Of a DNA stretch of 62,397 bases, positions 8,967 through 17,201 are shown piece after piece. Position 1 is the stretch's first letter. Each line of letters begins with the position of its first letter. A model generated the notes under the pieces. It was not told where the DNA came from. It was given only the letters and a program-made list of their open reading frames with translations, and ran no database searches. Made by a program: the position numbers and the translations under genes. Origin of the DNA: Helicobacter suis (GTDB taxonomy: Bacteria; Campylobacterota; Campylobacteria; Campylobacterales; Helicobacteraceae); contig NZ_CABIKG010000012.1 in assembly GCF_902196125.1 (NCBI RefSeq), positions 1 through 62,397 on the forward strand, in the 5' to 3' direction.

Positions 8967-9830
8967 TTAGGGTAATTGTTCTTGTAAAACTTGTTTAACA
9001 TCTGCACTTAAAGTATCTGTATGGGGCAAAATCACATGGGCTTTTAAATACAAATCCCCCATTTCTGCACTTTTTCTATTCTTCACCCCCAAACCTTTAA
9101 TACGGAATTTTTGGGCATTTTTTGTATTAGGTGGGATTTTAAGGGCAATTTCTTTATGTAAAGTTGGTACTTGTATTTTGCCTCCAAAAAGAGCCGTTTT
9201 TAAGGGCAAATCAAAATCCTTAATCAAATCATCACCGCTACGCGTATAAGTACCATCTTCTAATACATGCACTTTTAAAAGTACATCGCCTCTTAATCCT
9301 CCCTGAGTATGCCCCTTACCTTTAGCGCGCAAAACCTCCCCCTCTTTAACCCCAGCCGGGATTTTAATTTCAAAACTATCGTGGTTGAGTTTAACAGATC
9401 GTTTAGCGCCTAAAACAGCTTCTTGTAAACTAATTTGGATTTCTGCATGTACATCTAGGTTTTCAGCAAAATTAAACCCCCCAAAGTCTGCAAAACCTCC
9501 ATGCCCAAAACCACCGCCCCCAAATCCTCCACGGCCAAAGATTTGGGCTAAAATATCATCAAAATTAGCGCCCTTGCCTTGAGAACGCGCAAAATCGCTA
9601 AAATTCTGCCCTCCAAATATGTTATCGCCAAATTGATCGTATTGGGCGCGTTTTTGTGGATCGCTTAAAATTTCATAAGCAGCGTTGATCTCTTTAAATT
9701 TTTCCTCAGCTTCCTTACCCTTATTAAGATCGGGGTGGTACTTGCGCGCTAGTCTGCGGTAGGATTTTTTAATTTCCTCATTGCTAGCTTGCTCGCTCAC
9801 CTCTAGGGTCGCATATAAACTTTTTCCCAT
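8967..9830 (-). CDS. cbpA: DnaJ-like co-chaperone CbpA
   Basis: Encodes 287 residues: a J domain (HPD tripeptide in [11 protein letters not shown], residues about 5-68), a Gly/Phe-rich linker (about 75-120) and two DnaJ C-terminal substrate-binding domains. The zinc-finger region of true DnaJ is absent, which is the CbpA hallmark. It stimulates DnaK ATPase; in H. pylori it also alters HspR binding to its operators. First gene of a two-gene operon with hspR, behind an extended -10 promoter. Confidence 0.93.
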   Translation of the reverse strand: MGKSLYATLEVSEQASNEEIKKSYRRLARKYHPDLNKGKEAEEKFKEINAAYEILSDPQKRAQYDQFGDNIFGGQNFSDFARSQGKGANFDDILAQIFGRGGFGGGGFGHGGFADFGGFNFAENLDVHAEIQISLQEAVLGAKRSVKLNHDSFEIKIPAGVKEGEVLRAKGKGHTQGGLRGDVLLKVHVLEDGTYTRSGDDLIKDFDLPLKTALFGGKIQVPTLHKEIALKIPPNTKNAQKFRIKGLGVKNRKSAEMGDLYLKAHVILPHTDTLSADVKQVLQEQLP

Positions 9831-9856
9831 AGATATCCTTTAAAAAATATAAAGCT

Positions 9857-9865
9857 ATTATAGCA
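9857..9865 (-). promoter_or_regulatory. Extended -10 promoter of cbpA-hspR
   Basis: Minus-strand TGCTATAAT lies about 27 bases upstream of the cbpA ATG. This promoter would be expected to be HspR-controlled as in H. pylori, but I could not identify a clear CTTGAGT-type inverted operator next to it. Confidence 0.55.
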
Positions 9866-9892
9866 TAAAACTTTAGTCTTATAGTATCAATT

Positions 9893-10621
9893 TTATTTAT
9901 TAAATTCTTTTAAAAAGTTTTCATAACCCTTTTGCCTTAAAAGACAGGCCGGGCATGTACCACAGCCATAACCATAAGGGTGGCGTGTGCTGCGATCCCC
10001 GATATAACAAGTATGGGTTTGCTCTAAAATAAAATCTAAAAACCCTAATTTGTGAGCTAGAGCAAACTCTTGGGCTTTATTTATAAACATGAAGGGAGCG
10101 AGTAAAGTGATGCCCTCAGAAGTGCCAAAAGCGCCTAGATTTAAAGAAGTTTGCAGACTCTCTAAGAAATTTTGACGGCAATCAAAATAGCCGCTGTAAT
10201 CTTGTTCTGAAATACCCAAGAGTACAAAAGAAGCCCCTAAATTAAAGGCATAGGCATGGGCAAGCGTGATGAATAAAGCGTTGCGATCGGGTACAAAAGA
10301 GGCGGGTAATTGTGGGTTTTTCATGTGCGGAGTTTGGGGCGATTGGGGGCTTTTTTTAAAGAGAGCGGAGTTACTTAACTCTTGTAAAAAATCCAAACTA
10401 AGAATTTTAAAAGGTAACTTTAATTGTGTGGCAATTTTTGTGGCTTGTTCTAGCTCTATGCCATGTTTTTGGGCATAATCAAAACCTAATAAATAGGTAT
10501 TCTCAAAGGCAGATAAACTCCATAAAGCTAAAGTCGTGCTATCCTGTCCTCCACTAAAGCAAAGTACACAGCTACTTTTATAGCGCTTGGCTAGTAAACT
10601 TTGAAAATCACAAGGTTTCAT
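9893..10621 (-). CDS. queC: 7-cyano-7-deazaguanine synthase QueC
   Basis: ATP-dependent enzyme turning 7-carboxy-7-deazaguanine into preQ0, the precursor of the queuosine wobble base. The PP-loop (CFSGGQDSTTLAL) is near the N-terminus and the zinc site at the C-terminus (YGCGTCPACLLRQKG, plus the earlier Cys in THTCYIGD). At 242 residues it is slightly longer than usual; a Pro/Gln-rich stretch at about 90-105 (KKSPQSPQTPHMKNPQ) explains the difference. Divergent from the nucleotidyltransferase gene, an arrangement like HP0639/HP0640. Confidence 0.93.
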   Translation of the reverse strand: MKPCDFQSLLAKRYKSSCVLCFSGGQDSTTLALWSLSAFENTYLLGFDYAQKHGIELEQATKIATQLKLPFKILSLDFLQELSNSALFKKSPQSPQTPHMKNPQLPASFVPDRNALFITLAHAYAFNLGASFVLLGISEQDYSGYFDCRQNFLESLQTSLNLGAFGTSEGITLLAPFMFINKAQEFALAHKLGFLDFILEQTHTCYIGDRSTRHPYGYGCGTCPACLLRQKGYENFLKEFNK

Positions 10622-10649
10622 GGCGGCTTCTTTATATTAAAATGAGAGG

Positions 10650-10658
10650 ATTATAGCA
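10650..10658 (-). promoter_or_regulatory. Extended -10 promoter of queC
   Basis: Minus-strand TGCTATAAT is 29 bases upstream of the queC ATG. It lies in the 50-base gap between the divergent queC and nucleotidyltransferase genes. Confidence 0.55.
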
Positions 10659-10670
10659 AAGGACTTGTTA

Positions 10671-11894
10671 GTGGGTTGGGATTTAACCTATGTTTTAACT
10701 CTCCCTCGTGCACTCTTAGAATTAATAGATTTAATTGAACAAGGTGGGTTTGAAGCTGTAGTGGTGGGTGGGAGTGTACGCGATTTACTTCTTAATAAAA
10801 AGCCTAAGGATTATGATTTAGCCACTAACGCTACACCGGAACAATTATTAGCCCTTTTACAACCCAAAATGCAAATTAGCCTTGTGGGTTTAAAATTTGG
10901 CACTCTAGGGGTTTTATACAGGGGGCAGTTTTTTGAAATAACCACTTATCGCTTAGAATTTGATTACACCAACCACCGCCACCCTAAAGTGGCCTTTGTT
11001 AACTCACTTGAATCAGATTTGAGTCGCCGCGATTTAACAATTAATGCGCTAGCCTTTCACCCCAAAAAAGGGCTTTTAGATTTACATGGAGGGCTACAAG
11101 ATTTAAAAGATCGTAAACTTGTTTTTGTGGGTGTGCCCTCTGTGCGTTTAAAAGAAGATGCTTTGCGTATTTTAAGAGCCATGCGTTTTGCCAGTACTCT
11201 AGGTTTTAAACTAGAATTCAAAAGTGAGATGGCGCTTTTTGATCAAGCAAACTTATTAGACAAAATCAGTAAAGAGCGCATTTGGCATGAATGCTCTAGG
11301 TTACTAGTGGGTTTTAATGCTTCTAATGTTTGTGTGCGCTATCACAGTCTTTTAGAGCGCATTTTTGGGAAACTAGATAGTAAACTCTTAGCCAAACTCT
11401 CATATATCCCCCCTAATTTAGTGGCGCGGCTTTTATTGATCTATCAAAATTGCGATCAATTAAGCATGCAAGCTTGCTTAAAGAACTTAAAAGCCCCTAA
11501 ACAATTAATTTTAACCCTTAATAAATTACACCCATATACCAAAATTAATCCGCAAGACTCTAAAATTTGGGTTAAGCAACAATTACAGATTTTAAGTTTG
11601 AGTCAATTTAGAGCATGGCTAGGGTGGCTACAAGCTAGTGATGTACTTTTAAGCCGTGCTTTATACACGCATTTTAGAATCATTGGCATGCAAAAGGAAG
11701 TTTATTCTTTGTACTTTTTAGCCCTTAAAGGAGATCATGTCAAAAATCTAGGCTTAAGAGGTGCAGAAATTGGGGCGTGTTTGCAGGCCTGTTTAAAAGA
11801 GGTGGTGCAAGAGAGGGTTAAAAATGAGCTAGGGGCGTTATTGGACTGGGCTCAAAAGTGGATCAAAGATTTAAGAGAATATGCGTTAAAATAG
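10671..11894 (+). CDS. CCA-adding / poly(A) polymerase-type nucleotidyltransferase
   Basis: Class II nucleotidyltransferase, 407 residues. The catalytic GGSVRDLL loop is followed by the metal-binding KDYDLAT pair of aspartates; RRDLTINAL is the conserved neck motif. As the only such enzyme seen here, it most likely completes tRNA 3' ends, but the fold does not separate tRNA CCA-adding from PAP activity, so I give no symbol. I start at the GTG at 10671 because AAAGGA (10658-10663) is correctly spaced from it; a TTG at 10665 is too close. The 3' end is followed 5 bases later by dusB. Confidence 0.88.
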   Translation: MGWDLTYVLTLPRALLELIDLIEQGGFEAVVVGGSVRDLLLNKKPKDYDLATNATPEQLLALLQPKMQISLVGLKFGTLGVLYRGQFFEITTYRLEFDYTNHRHPKVAFVNSLESDLSRRDLTINALAFHPKKGLLDLHGGLQDLKDRKLVFVGVPSVRLKEDALRILRAMRFASTLGFKLEFKSEMALFDQANLLDKISKERIWHECSRLLVGFNASNVCVRYHSLLERIFGKLDSKLLAKLSYIPPNLVARLLLIYQNCDQLSMQACLKNLKAPKQLILTLNKLHPYTKINPQDSKIWVKQQLQILSLSQFRAWLGWLQASDVLLSRALYTHFRIIGMQKEVYSLYFLALKGDHVKNLGLRGAEIGACLQACLKEVVQERVKNELGALLDWAQKWIKDLREYALK

Positions 11895-11899
11895 AGTTT

Positions 11900-12889
11900 A
11901 TGGAAAAATTGGTGTTTAAGGATTTGCTGTTTTTAGCACCCTTAGCAGGCTATACAGATTTGCCCTTTAGAAGTGTGGTTAAACGCTTTGGGGTAGATGT
12001 AACGGTGAGTGAAATGATTAGTAGCCACGCTTTGGTACATGCCTTTGATAAAACTAGCAAAATGCTACAAAAATCGCCCGAAGAAAGCCCCTTTAGTGTA
12101 CAAATTGCCGGGTCTAAAATGGAGGTTGTCAAACAGGCTGTAGAATTACTCAACACCACTACAGGGATTGATATTTTAGATTTTAATTGTGGTTGCCCGG
12201 CACCTAAAGTGGCTAACCATGGCAATGGAAGCGGGTTACTTAAGGATTTAAAACACTTGGTTAAACTATTAGAGTTGATCAAAACAACCACCAATAAGCC
12301 CTACACTAGCGTAAAAGTGCGCTTAGGATTTGATGAAAAGATTCCATTAGAAATTGCCCATGCCCTCAACGATGCGCCGGTAGATTTTGTGGTGGTACAT
12401 GCACGCACTAGGTCTGATCGCTATAAAAAAGAGCGTATTGATTATGAGAGTGTGCGTTTAATGCGTCAAGTATTACATAAACCATTAATTGCTAATGGAG
12501 AAATTGATAGCCCTAAAAAGGCTAGGGAGGTGCTAGAATATACAGGGGCTAATGGGGTGATGATTGGGCGATCCTCTCTAACCCAGCCTTGGATTTTTTG
12601 GCAAATTAAACATAATACTGAGGAATTACCCGCAATTCTTAAAAAAGATTTAGTCTTAGAACACTTTGATAAAATGGTGGCCTTTTATGGGGATAGGGGG
12701 GTTATTATGTTTAGAAAGAATCTACATGCCTATGCCAAAGGGCATGTAGGGGCTGGGGCTTTTAGATTAGCTGTTAATGCAATGGTGATGCCAGCACAAA
12801 GCCGCGCTCAGATTGAGGATTTTTTTAGCACCCACGCACCCCTTAGCCCTCTACCCCAAATCATTACTCTAAATCGCCAAAGCCTTTAA
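11900..12889 (+). CDS. dusB: tRNA-dihydrouridine synthase
   Basis: FMN enzyme reducing uridines in the tRNA D-loop, 329 residues. The TIM-barrel N-terminus reads LAPLAGYTDLPFR, and the catalytic cysteine is in DFNCGCPAPKV. FMN-contact segments (VVHARTRSD, then IANGEID and GVMIGRS) are present. The longer frame from the GTG at 11858 would overlap the preceding gene by 37 bases; the ATG at 11900 begins exactly where homology starts. DusB subclass is assigned by general similarity. The outer membrane protein gene begins directly after its stop. Confidence 0.9.
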   Translation: MEKLVFKDLLFLAPLAGYTDLPFRSVVKRFGVDVTVSEMISSHALVHAFDKTSKMLQKSPEESPFSVQIAGSKMEVVKQAVELLNTTTGIDILDFNCGCPAPKVANHGNGSGLLKDLKHLVKLLELIKTTTNKPYTSVKVRLGFDEKIPLEIAHALNDAPVDFVVVHARTRSDRYKKERIDYESVRLMRQVLHKPLIANGEIDSPKKAREVLEYTGANGVMIGRSSLTQPWIFWQIKHNTEELPAILKKDLVLEHFDKMVAFYGDRGVIMFRKNLHAYAKGHVGAGAFRLAVNAMVMPAQSRAQIEDFFSTHAPLSPLPQIITLNRQSL

Positions 12890-13879
12890 ATGCATAAAAG
12901 CCTTGTATTTTTTGTTATCTTAGGTATGTTTTACTGTCAGTCTTTAGAGGCGGTTAAAAACCATGTCTTTACCGGTGTGCGTCTTGGTTATATGAAAAAT
13001 TCTACTAGCACCTTGAGCCAACAAGTGAGCATGCAAAATCCTAGCACTATGCCAAATGGTACATTTGTCTGCCCTAATGAATTATGCGAGGGGAATAAGA
13101 TTGTAGGTTTTTATAAAGCTAAGGGGGTGAGTCCGGCCTTTACTTATACGCTAGGCGATGAAATCTTTTTTGATAAATTGGCCATTAGTGGGATTCGTGT
13201 TTATGGGACTATTGAATACGCACAGGATAGTCTAGGGAGTCGTTATAAGATTGAAAATCAAGGGGGGCAAAACTATAACCCACAATACATTAAAGCCATT
13301 AATTCTAATAACAATCAAGTCATTGGGGGGAGTGTACCTAGTGATTATTCCTCCCCTTGTACTACTAGTACAACTAACCCTCTAGGATTATGCCCCACAC
13401 CAAACCCACAAGAAGTTTTATTACAACGACCGGCTAACTTGGTTACTCTAGGGTTTAATATAGATTTTTTCCTCAATATCCCGCTTGATTACTGGCTCAA
13501 ACGCCTTTATTCTAAAATGTTCTTTTTTAAAATGGGGGTTTTTGTAGGCGGGGGTGTGGAGTATGCGATGCTTTGGAGTGATGATTTTAACAACCAAGCT
13601 TTAAGCGCTTTGGGGGGGTCTTCTTTGAGTAAAGGGCATATCCAAAAAACGCGCTTTTTTAGTGCCGGTAATGGCTTTTATGTGAATGTGGGCTACCAAT
13701 TATATTTAGGAAAACATAACCGCTTTAATTTAGGCTGGAAAATTCCCTACTATAAAACTACCGCTCAAAATTGGTATAACTATGGAAATAATAACCCCGG
13801 TACCCAACAAACTATCAAGCAAGCCTTAAGTATTTCTATACAAAGCCAATTTTATGTCAGTTATGCTTTTTTATTCTAA
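12890..13879 (+). CDS. Helicobacter outer membrane protein
   Basis: A 329-residue protein with a signal peptide (KSLVFFVILGMFYCQSLEA). The C-terminus alternates hydrophobic residues and ends in Phe (QFYVSYAFLF), as in beta-barrel porin-like proteins of the Hop/Hor superfamily recognised by BamA. The middle loop is rich in Asn, Ser and Thr with a Cys pair (SSPCTTSTT, then LGLCPTP), probably a surface loop with a disulfide. It begins at the base after the dusB stop, similar to HP0727-HP0726. A run of seven G at 13612-13618 in the coding sequence is a modest slippage site. Ligand unknown. Confidence 0.78.
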   Translation: MHKSLVFFVILGMFYCQSLEAVKNHVFTGVRLGYMKNSTSTLSQQVSMQNPSTMPNGTFVCPNELCEGNKIVGFYKAKGVSPAFTYTLGDEIFFDKLAISGIRVYGTIEYAQDSLGSRYKIENQGGQNYNPQYIKAINSNNNQVIGGSVPSDYSSPCTTSTTNPLGLCPTPNPQEVLLQRPANLVTLGFNIDFFLNIPLDYWLKRLYSKMFFFKMGVFVGGGVEYAMLWSDDFNNQALSALGGSSLSKGHIQKTRFFSAGNGFYVNVGYQLYLGKHNRFNLGWKIPYYKTTAQNWYNYGNNNPGTQQTIKQALSISIQSQFYVSYAFLF

Positions 13880-13899
13880 ATTCTTAGAATCATATTTAT

Positions 13900-13915
13900 T
13901 ATTATTGTCATAATA
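13900..13915. promoter_or_regulatory. Candidate Fur operator before exbB
   Basis: TATTAT-TGTC-ATAATA is a perfect 6-4-6 inverted repeat ending 12 bases upstream of the exbB -35 box. It resembles the AT-rich TAATAAT-n-ATTATTA operators bound by iron-loaded Fur in H. pylori. The partner genes (TonB system) are classic Fur targets, which strengthens the guess. Confidence 0.45.
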
Positions 13916-13927
13916 GGGCTTTTTGTA

Positions 13928-13956
13928 TTGACTTTTTATTACAAAGCTAATACAAT
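13928..13956 (+). promoter_or_regulatory. Promoter of exbB-exbD-tonB
   Basis: TTGACT (13928-13933) and TACAAT (13951-13956) with exactly 17 bases between: a near-consensus sigma-70/80 promoter, unusually complete for Helicobacter, 36 bases before the exbB start. Confidence 0.75.
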
Positions 13957-13992
13957 CAACACTTCTTTTTTAATTTTTTAATAAGGATAGCC

Positions 13993-14445
13993 ATGCATTC
14001 TGGTTTATCTGTCAAGTTAATTGGCGAATATGTAGACATCGGTATCTTTTCAACGCTAGGTTTGATGAGTTTTATAGCTGTGTGGTTTACTATCGAACGG
14101 ATTATCTTTTATAGTAAGCTAGATTTTAGTTTATATGACGATCCAGATCGCCTAGATTTAGATCTAAGTAAAAATCTAACCACTCTTTATATTATCTTCT
14201 CTAATGCGCCTTATGTAGGGCTCTTAGGTACGATTTTAGGGGTAATGGTTACTTTTTATGACATGAGTACGAGTTCTACAGGCCTAGATGCTAAGGCCAT
14301 TACTTTAGGATTATCTTTAGCCTTGAAAGCTACAGCCTTTGGTTTGATAGTGGCAATTCCAACTTTAGTCGTTTATAACGCGATGTTGCGTAAAACTGAT
14401 GTGTTGTCTGAGCAATTTAGATTAATGCATAAAAAGAGGGCTTAA
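13993..14445 (+). CDS. exbB: ExbB proton-channel subunit
   Basis: Inner-membrane motor protein that, with ExbD, converts proton-motive force into TonB movement. The 150 residues carry three membrane helices (about 12-36, 73-92 and 105-132). The conserved MotA/TolQ/ExbB core ([18 protein letters not shown]) is clear; the helix [18 protein letters not shown] supplies the channel-lining Thr. It is the short form seen in epsilonproteobacteria. AAGGAT precedes the ATG. It ends with TAATG shared with exbD. Confidence 0.93.
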   Translation: MHSGLSVKLIGEYVDIGIFSTLGLMSFIAVWFTIERIIFYSKLDFSLYDDPDRLDLDLSKNLTTLYIIFSNAPYVGLLGTILGVMVTFYDMSTSSTGLDAKAITLGLSLALKATAFGLIVAIPTLVVYNAMLRKTDVLSEQFRLMHKKRA

Positions 14446-14834
14446 TGCGTCCTAAATTAAGAAGAGGCGATGGCTTAAATATCGTTCCTTTTATTGATGT
14501 GATGTTAGTGCTTTTAGCATTAGTTTTAAGTGTTTCTACCTTTATTGCTCAGGGCAAAATTAAGGTTAACTTACCCAGTGCCTCTAGTGCAGAGAAGGCA
14601 GGAAAAGAGGATAAGAAAGTTACGATTGTGGTGGATAAATCTGATGGGATTTTTATAGATGATAAACAAAAGAGTTTAGAGCAATTACGCGCCTTAATCT
14701 CTACTTTAGATCCAAAAACCCTTGTGGATTTGCGTAGCGATAAAGATTCTAAATTTGGTACTTTCATTGAGATCATTGATATTCTCAAAGAACACAACCA
14801 TGAAAACTTCTCCATCTCTACAGAAAAAAAGTAA
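14445..14834 (+). CDS. exbD: ExbD proton-channel subunit
   Basis: A 129-residue single-pass inner membrane protein. The aspartate of the membrane helix (NIVPFIDVMLVLLALVL) is the proton carrier of the ExbBD motor. The C-terminal periplasmic domain is a small alpha/beta fold. The start overlaps the exbB stop by one base, and the 3' end overlaps tonB by 35 bases, so the three genes form a tight translational unit. Confidence 0.93.
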   Translation: MRPKLRRGDGLNIVPFIDVMLVLLALVLSVSTFIAQGKIKVNLPSASSAEKAGKEDKKVTIVVDKSDGIFIDDKQKSLEQLRALISTLDPKTLVDLRSDKDSKFGTFIEIIDILKEHNHENFSISTEKK

Positions 14835-15630
14835 GTCTGCAAACCGGATTAGCTTTCTTATTACTCTAATTTTATATGCGGGTGGGCTTTGGGCTTTTTT
14901 TTCTAACTCTAACCATGTCCAAAAAATAGCTCAGGCAGGTACGCAAACTGTAACCATGAGCCTAGCTAGTATTAATACACATGCAAATCATCTTAGCCAT
15001 GCTAAGCAGGTCCCACAAGTACAAGAAAAACCTAAGGATAAACCCAAAGAACAACCCAAACCTAAGCCAAAACCAAAACCCAAGCCTAAGCCCAAACCCA
15101 AACCAAAACCAAAACCAAAACCAAAACCACAAGAAAAGCCTAAACCTGAGCCTAAAGTACAGGAAAAACCCAAACCTGAGCCTAAACCTAAGGTAGAGGA
15201 AAAACCAAAACCTAAAGAAGAGTCTAAGCCAAAAGAAGCGCCCACTCAAAAAGCACCACCGGCTAAAGAGTCGCCTAAAGAGAAGAAAATAGAGCAGTCT
15301 AACCAGACAGCAGAAGGGGCTAAAGCAAGCTTGGCTTATAATCAAGGGGTTAGCGATGCCTTTTTAATGCAGATTCAACAGGCTATCTCATCTAAAAACC
15401 GCTACCCTCGCATGGCTATGGTAAGGGGCATTGAGGGGGAGGTTTTAGTAGAATTTGTACTCAATGCTGATGGCAGTACTGAGGATATTAAAATCTCTAA
15501 AAGCTCAGGTTCAGATATTCTTAACCACGCTGCCCTGCAGGCTGTTAAAGAGGCTTCTAAACTCTTCCCTGCCCCTAAACACACCGTGCGTTTGCGCATT
15601 CCCATTGCTTATACAATTAAAGAGGAATAG
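14800..15630 (+). CDS. tonB: TonB energy-transducing protein with long Lys-Pro spacer
   Basis: Spans the periplasm to energise outer membrane transporters for iron, haem, nickel or cobalamin. I use the ATG at 14800 (276 residues), inside exbD, because it precedes a short cytoplasmic tail and one membrane anchor (ISFLITLILYAGGLWAFF). Next comes a very long Pro-Lys-Glu spacer (residues about 70-165; uninterrupted KP dipeptides near 15055-15130). The C-terminal TonB domain (YPRMAMVRGIEGEVLVEF and later AALQAVKEASKLFPAP) is complete. Order exbB-exbD-tonB matches HP1339-HP1341. Confidence 0.93.
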   Translation: MKTSPSLQKKSKSANRISFLITLILYAGGLWAFFSNSNHVQKIAQAGTQTVTMSLASINTHANHLSHAKQVPQVQEKPKDKPKEQPKPKPKPKPKPKPKPKPKPKPKPKPQEKPKPEPKVQEKPKPEPKPKVEEKPKPKEESKPKEAPTQKAPPAKESPKEKKIEQSNQTAEGAKASLAYNQGVSDAFLMQIQQAISSKNRYPRMAMVRGIEGEVLVEFVLNADGSTEDIKISKSSGSDILNHAALQAVKEASKLFPAPKHTVRLRIPIAYTIKEE

Positions 15631-15654
15631 CCTCTATGGCTATTTAAAAAAGAT
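15626..15654. terminator. Candidate terminator after tonB
   Basis: AATAGCC-TCTAT-GGCTATT is a 7-base perfect hairpin overlapping the tonB stop codon, followed by TTTAAAAAAG. The A/T tail reads as a T-run on the minus strand (CTTTTTT), though there it lies before the hairpin. It sits between convergent genes and could serve tonB. Confidence 0.4.
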
Positions 15655-15670
15655 AATCTTTAAACTTAAG

Positions 15671-17080
15671 TTAGCGCAAAATAGAGGTAATATCTAACAT
15701 ATCCTCTAACATAACTTTAACCTTACAATCAGCGCAAGCATAAAGAGAGGCGATACGGCGTACATCGCCTTTAAAACGAGGTTCCATAAATTTAGCAATT
15801 TTTAACACGCTTTTAGTCGTTCCCATAGGTTTACCACACACACGGCAAGTAAATAGTGTGTCTTGAGCCATGACTTGGGGTTTAAAATAGGCCGGGTTTA
15901 GAGAAATTCCATCGCGCTCTAAACTCAAACAATCTTTTTCAGGACAGGTAGGTACGCAATAGCCACAAGTGGTACAAAGAGATGGGTTAAAAAGCAAGGT
16001 ATACTTATTTCCATCAATGCTTAAAGCATGGGTGTTACACGCCCCTACACAGGAGAGACAAAGGGTACAATTATCCTGAATGCTAATATGCCCATACCGG
16101 ATAAAGTTTCCACAGCCTACCTGACCATAATCTTTTTCTCCGACCATATGTGCTAGCCGTTTGGCAAAAAGATCGCGTTTAGTGTGTGTGGGGGTTGTTG
16201 GCGGGCTAAAGTGGGTGTACTCTAAAATTTTAGCTTGCTCTAAATACTCTACAAGTTTAGTTGAATCAAAAGCGCACAAAATAGCATCTAGCCCATAGAG
16301 TTTTTGATAAATGGCATTGAGTAGTGTGATGCTTTCTAATGTCCCTATCCCTAGTTCTGGTGCATACAACACCACCTGCGCGCCGCTTTCTTGTAGAAGT
16401 GTTAAAAGATAGGTCTGTTCTAAAATATTAGCATTCAAACATAGGGGTAAAACTTCTTGCTTGAGTGTAATATCAGGTAAGGCTGTATTTTTATCTATAA
16501 CTAAGGGGATATAACCCTGATAAAGTTTAGCCACAGCCTGCATACACTCTAAACTCAAAGCCCCATATTCCAAACTCCCGCTAGGACAAACCGCTATGCA
16601 TTTACCACAATCAATACAAGCTTCGTATTTAAAAACTAAATGGCGGTTATCATGGCATTCTAAACCCTTTTCTTGGGCAATTTGGGGATCTAGTTTAGTG
16701 ATAGCCAAAGTCGGGCACACCTCGCTACATTTACCACAACACTCTACGCGTCTTTGGTGATACTGGCAAATATTACTATCATAGGTGAAGTATTCTATAA
16801 GAGAGCCTTCTTGAGTTTCTAAAGTTTGCGTGTTTTTAAAATCAAATTGTAAACCATGAAGTTCATAAAGCAAAGAAAGACTCTTAGCTAATTCTAAAGG
16901 ATCTTGGGTGCTATGTTCTATTAGAAAGTTAATTTCAGGGGCTACTCTTTGAGCGCCCTTTAAAGGCACATTAGATACCACACATTCTATATCTATGGGA
17001 GTATCTAACACCTGAATATGATCATGGAGTAGCGCGTGGGGATAATGTGGGTTTTTAACATAGACAAATTCAACCATCAT
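15671..17080 (-). CDS. Polyferredoxin-like iron-sulfur protein
   Basis: A 469-residue soluble protein with four cysteine clusters fitting [4Fe-4S] centres: CCGKCSEVCP and CIDCGKCIAVCP (residues about 112-175), then CTLCLSCVGACN and CTTCGYCVPTCPEKDC (about 350-400). The C-terminus carries CRVCGKPM and a later CADC, a probable zinc or rubredoxin-like site. The N-terminal 100 residues and the cluster-free middle have no motif I recognise. Such proteins shuttle electrons in redox complexes. No dehydrogenase subunit is adjacent: the neighbour is csd6 and the tonB operon converges. Partner unknown. GGAG precedes the ATG. Confidence 0.75.
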   Translation of the reverse strand: MMVEFVYVKNPHYPHALLHDHIQVLDTPIDIECVVSNVPLKGAQRVAPEINFLIEHSTQDPLELAKSLSLLYELHGLQFDFKNTQTLETQEGSLIEYFTYDSNICQYHQRRVECCGKCSEVCPTLAITKLDPQIAQEKGLECHDNRHLVFKYEACIDCGKCIAVCPSGSLEYGALSLECMQAVAKLYQGYIPLVIDKNTALPDITLKQEVLPLCLNANILEQTYLLTLLQESGAQVVLYAPELGIGTLESITLLNAIYQKLYGLDAILCAFDSTKLVEYLEQAKILEYTHFSPPTTPTHTKRDLFAKRLAHMVGEKDYGQVGCGNFIRYGHISIQDNCTLCLSCVGACNTHALSIDGNKYTLLFNPSLCTTCGYCVPTCPEKDCLSLERDGISLNPAYFKPQVMAQDTLFTCRVCGKPMGTTKSVLKIAKFMEPRFKGDVRRIASLYACADCKVKVMLEDMLDITSILR

Positions 17081-17095
17081 CTTTTTCTCCTGCTG

Positions 17096-17173
17096 CTAGG
17101 CATTTAGTAAAAGATCGCGCTTGGTACGGAGGGTTGTTATAAAGTGATCTTTTAAAATCCTAGCCTGCTGCAT
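17096..17173 (-). CDS. Possible 25-residue small ORF upstream of the ferredoxin gene
   Basis: Reads MQQARILKDHFITTLRTKRD and five more residues, ending six bases before the GGAG site of the iron-sulfur protein gene. Another 13-codon frame (MLDILGSLINAAG, from about 17201) begins directly at the csd6 stop. Either could be a leader peptide coupling the two genes, or both could be the remains of one small protein with a frameshift. No family recognised; coding status is uncertain. Confidence 0.25.
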   Translation of the reverse strand: MQQARILKDHFITTLRTKRDLLLNA

Positions 17174-17201
17174 TGATCAAACTACCCAAAATATCTAACA
17201 T

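Noticed and set aside
9831-9892. HspR operator (CTTGAGT-type inverted repeat) before cbpA
   Set aside because: Looked for on both strands; no acceptable match, so only the -10 is reported.
13612-13618. G7 tract in the outer membrane protein gene as a phase switch
   Set aside because: Seven bases is short for reliable slippage; noted in the gene entry only.
14962-15345. Three long frames opposite or across the tonB spacer, rich in Phe/Leu, Gly/Leu or Asn
   Set aside because: They are frame shadows of the Lys-Pro repeat; composition explains the openness and none has a start site.
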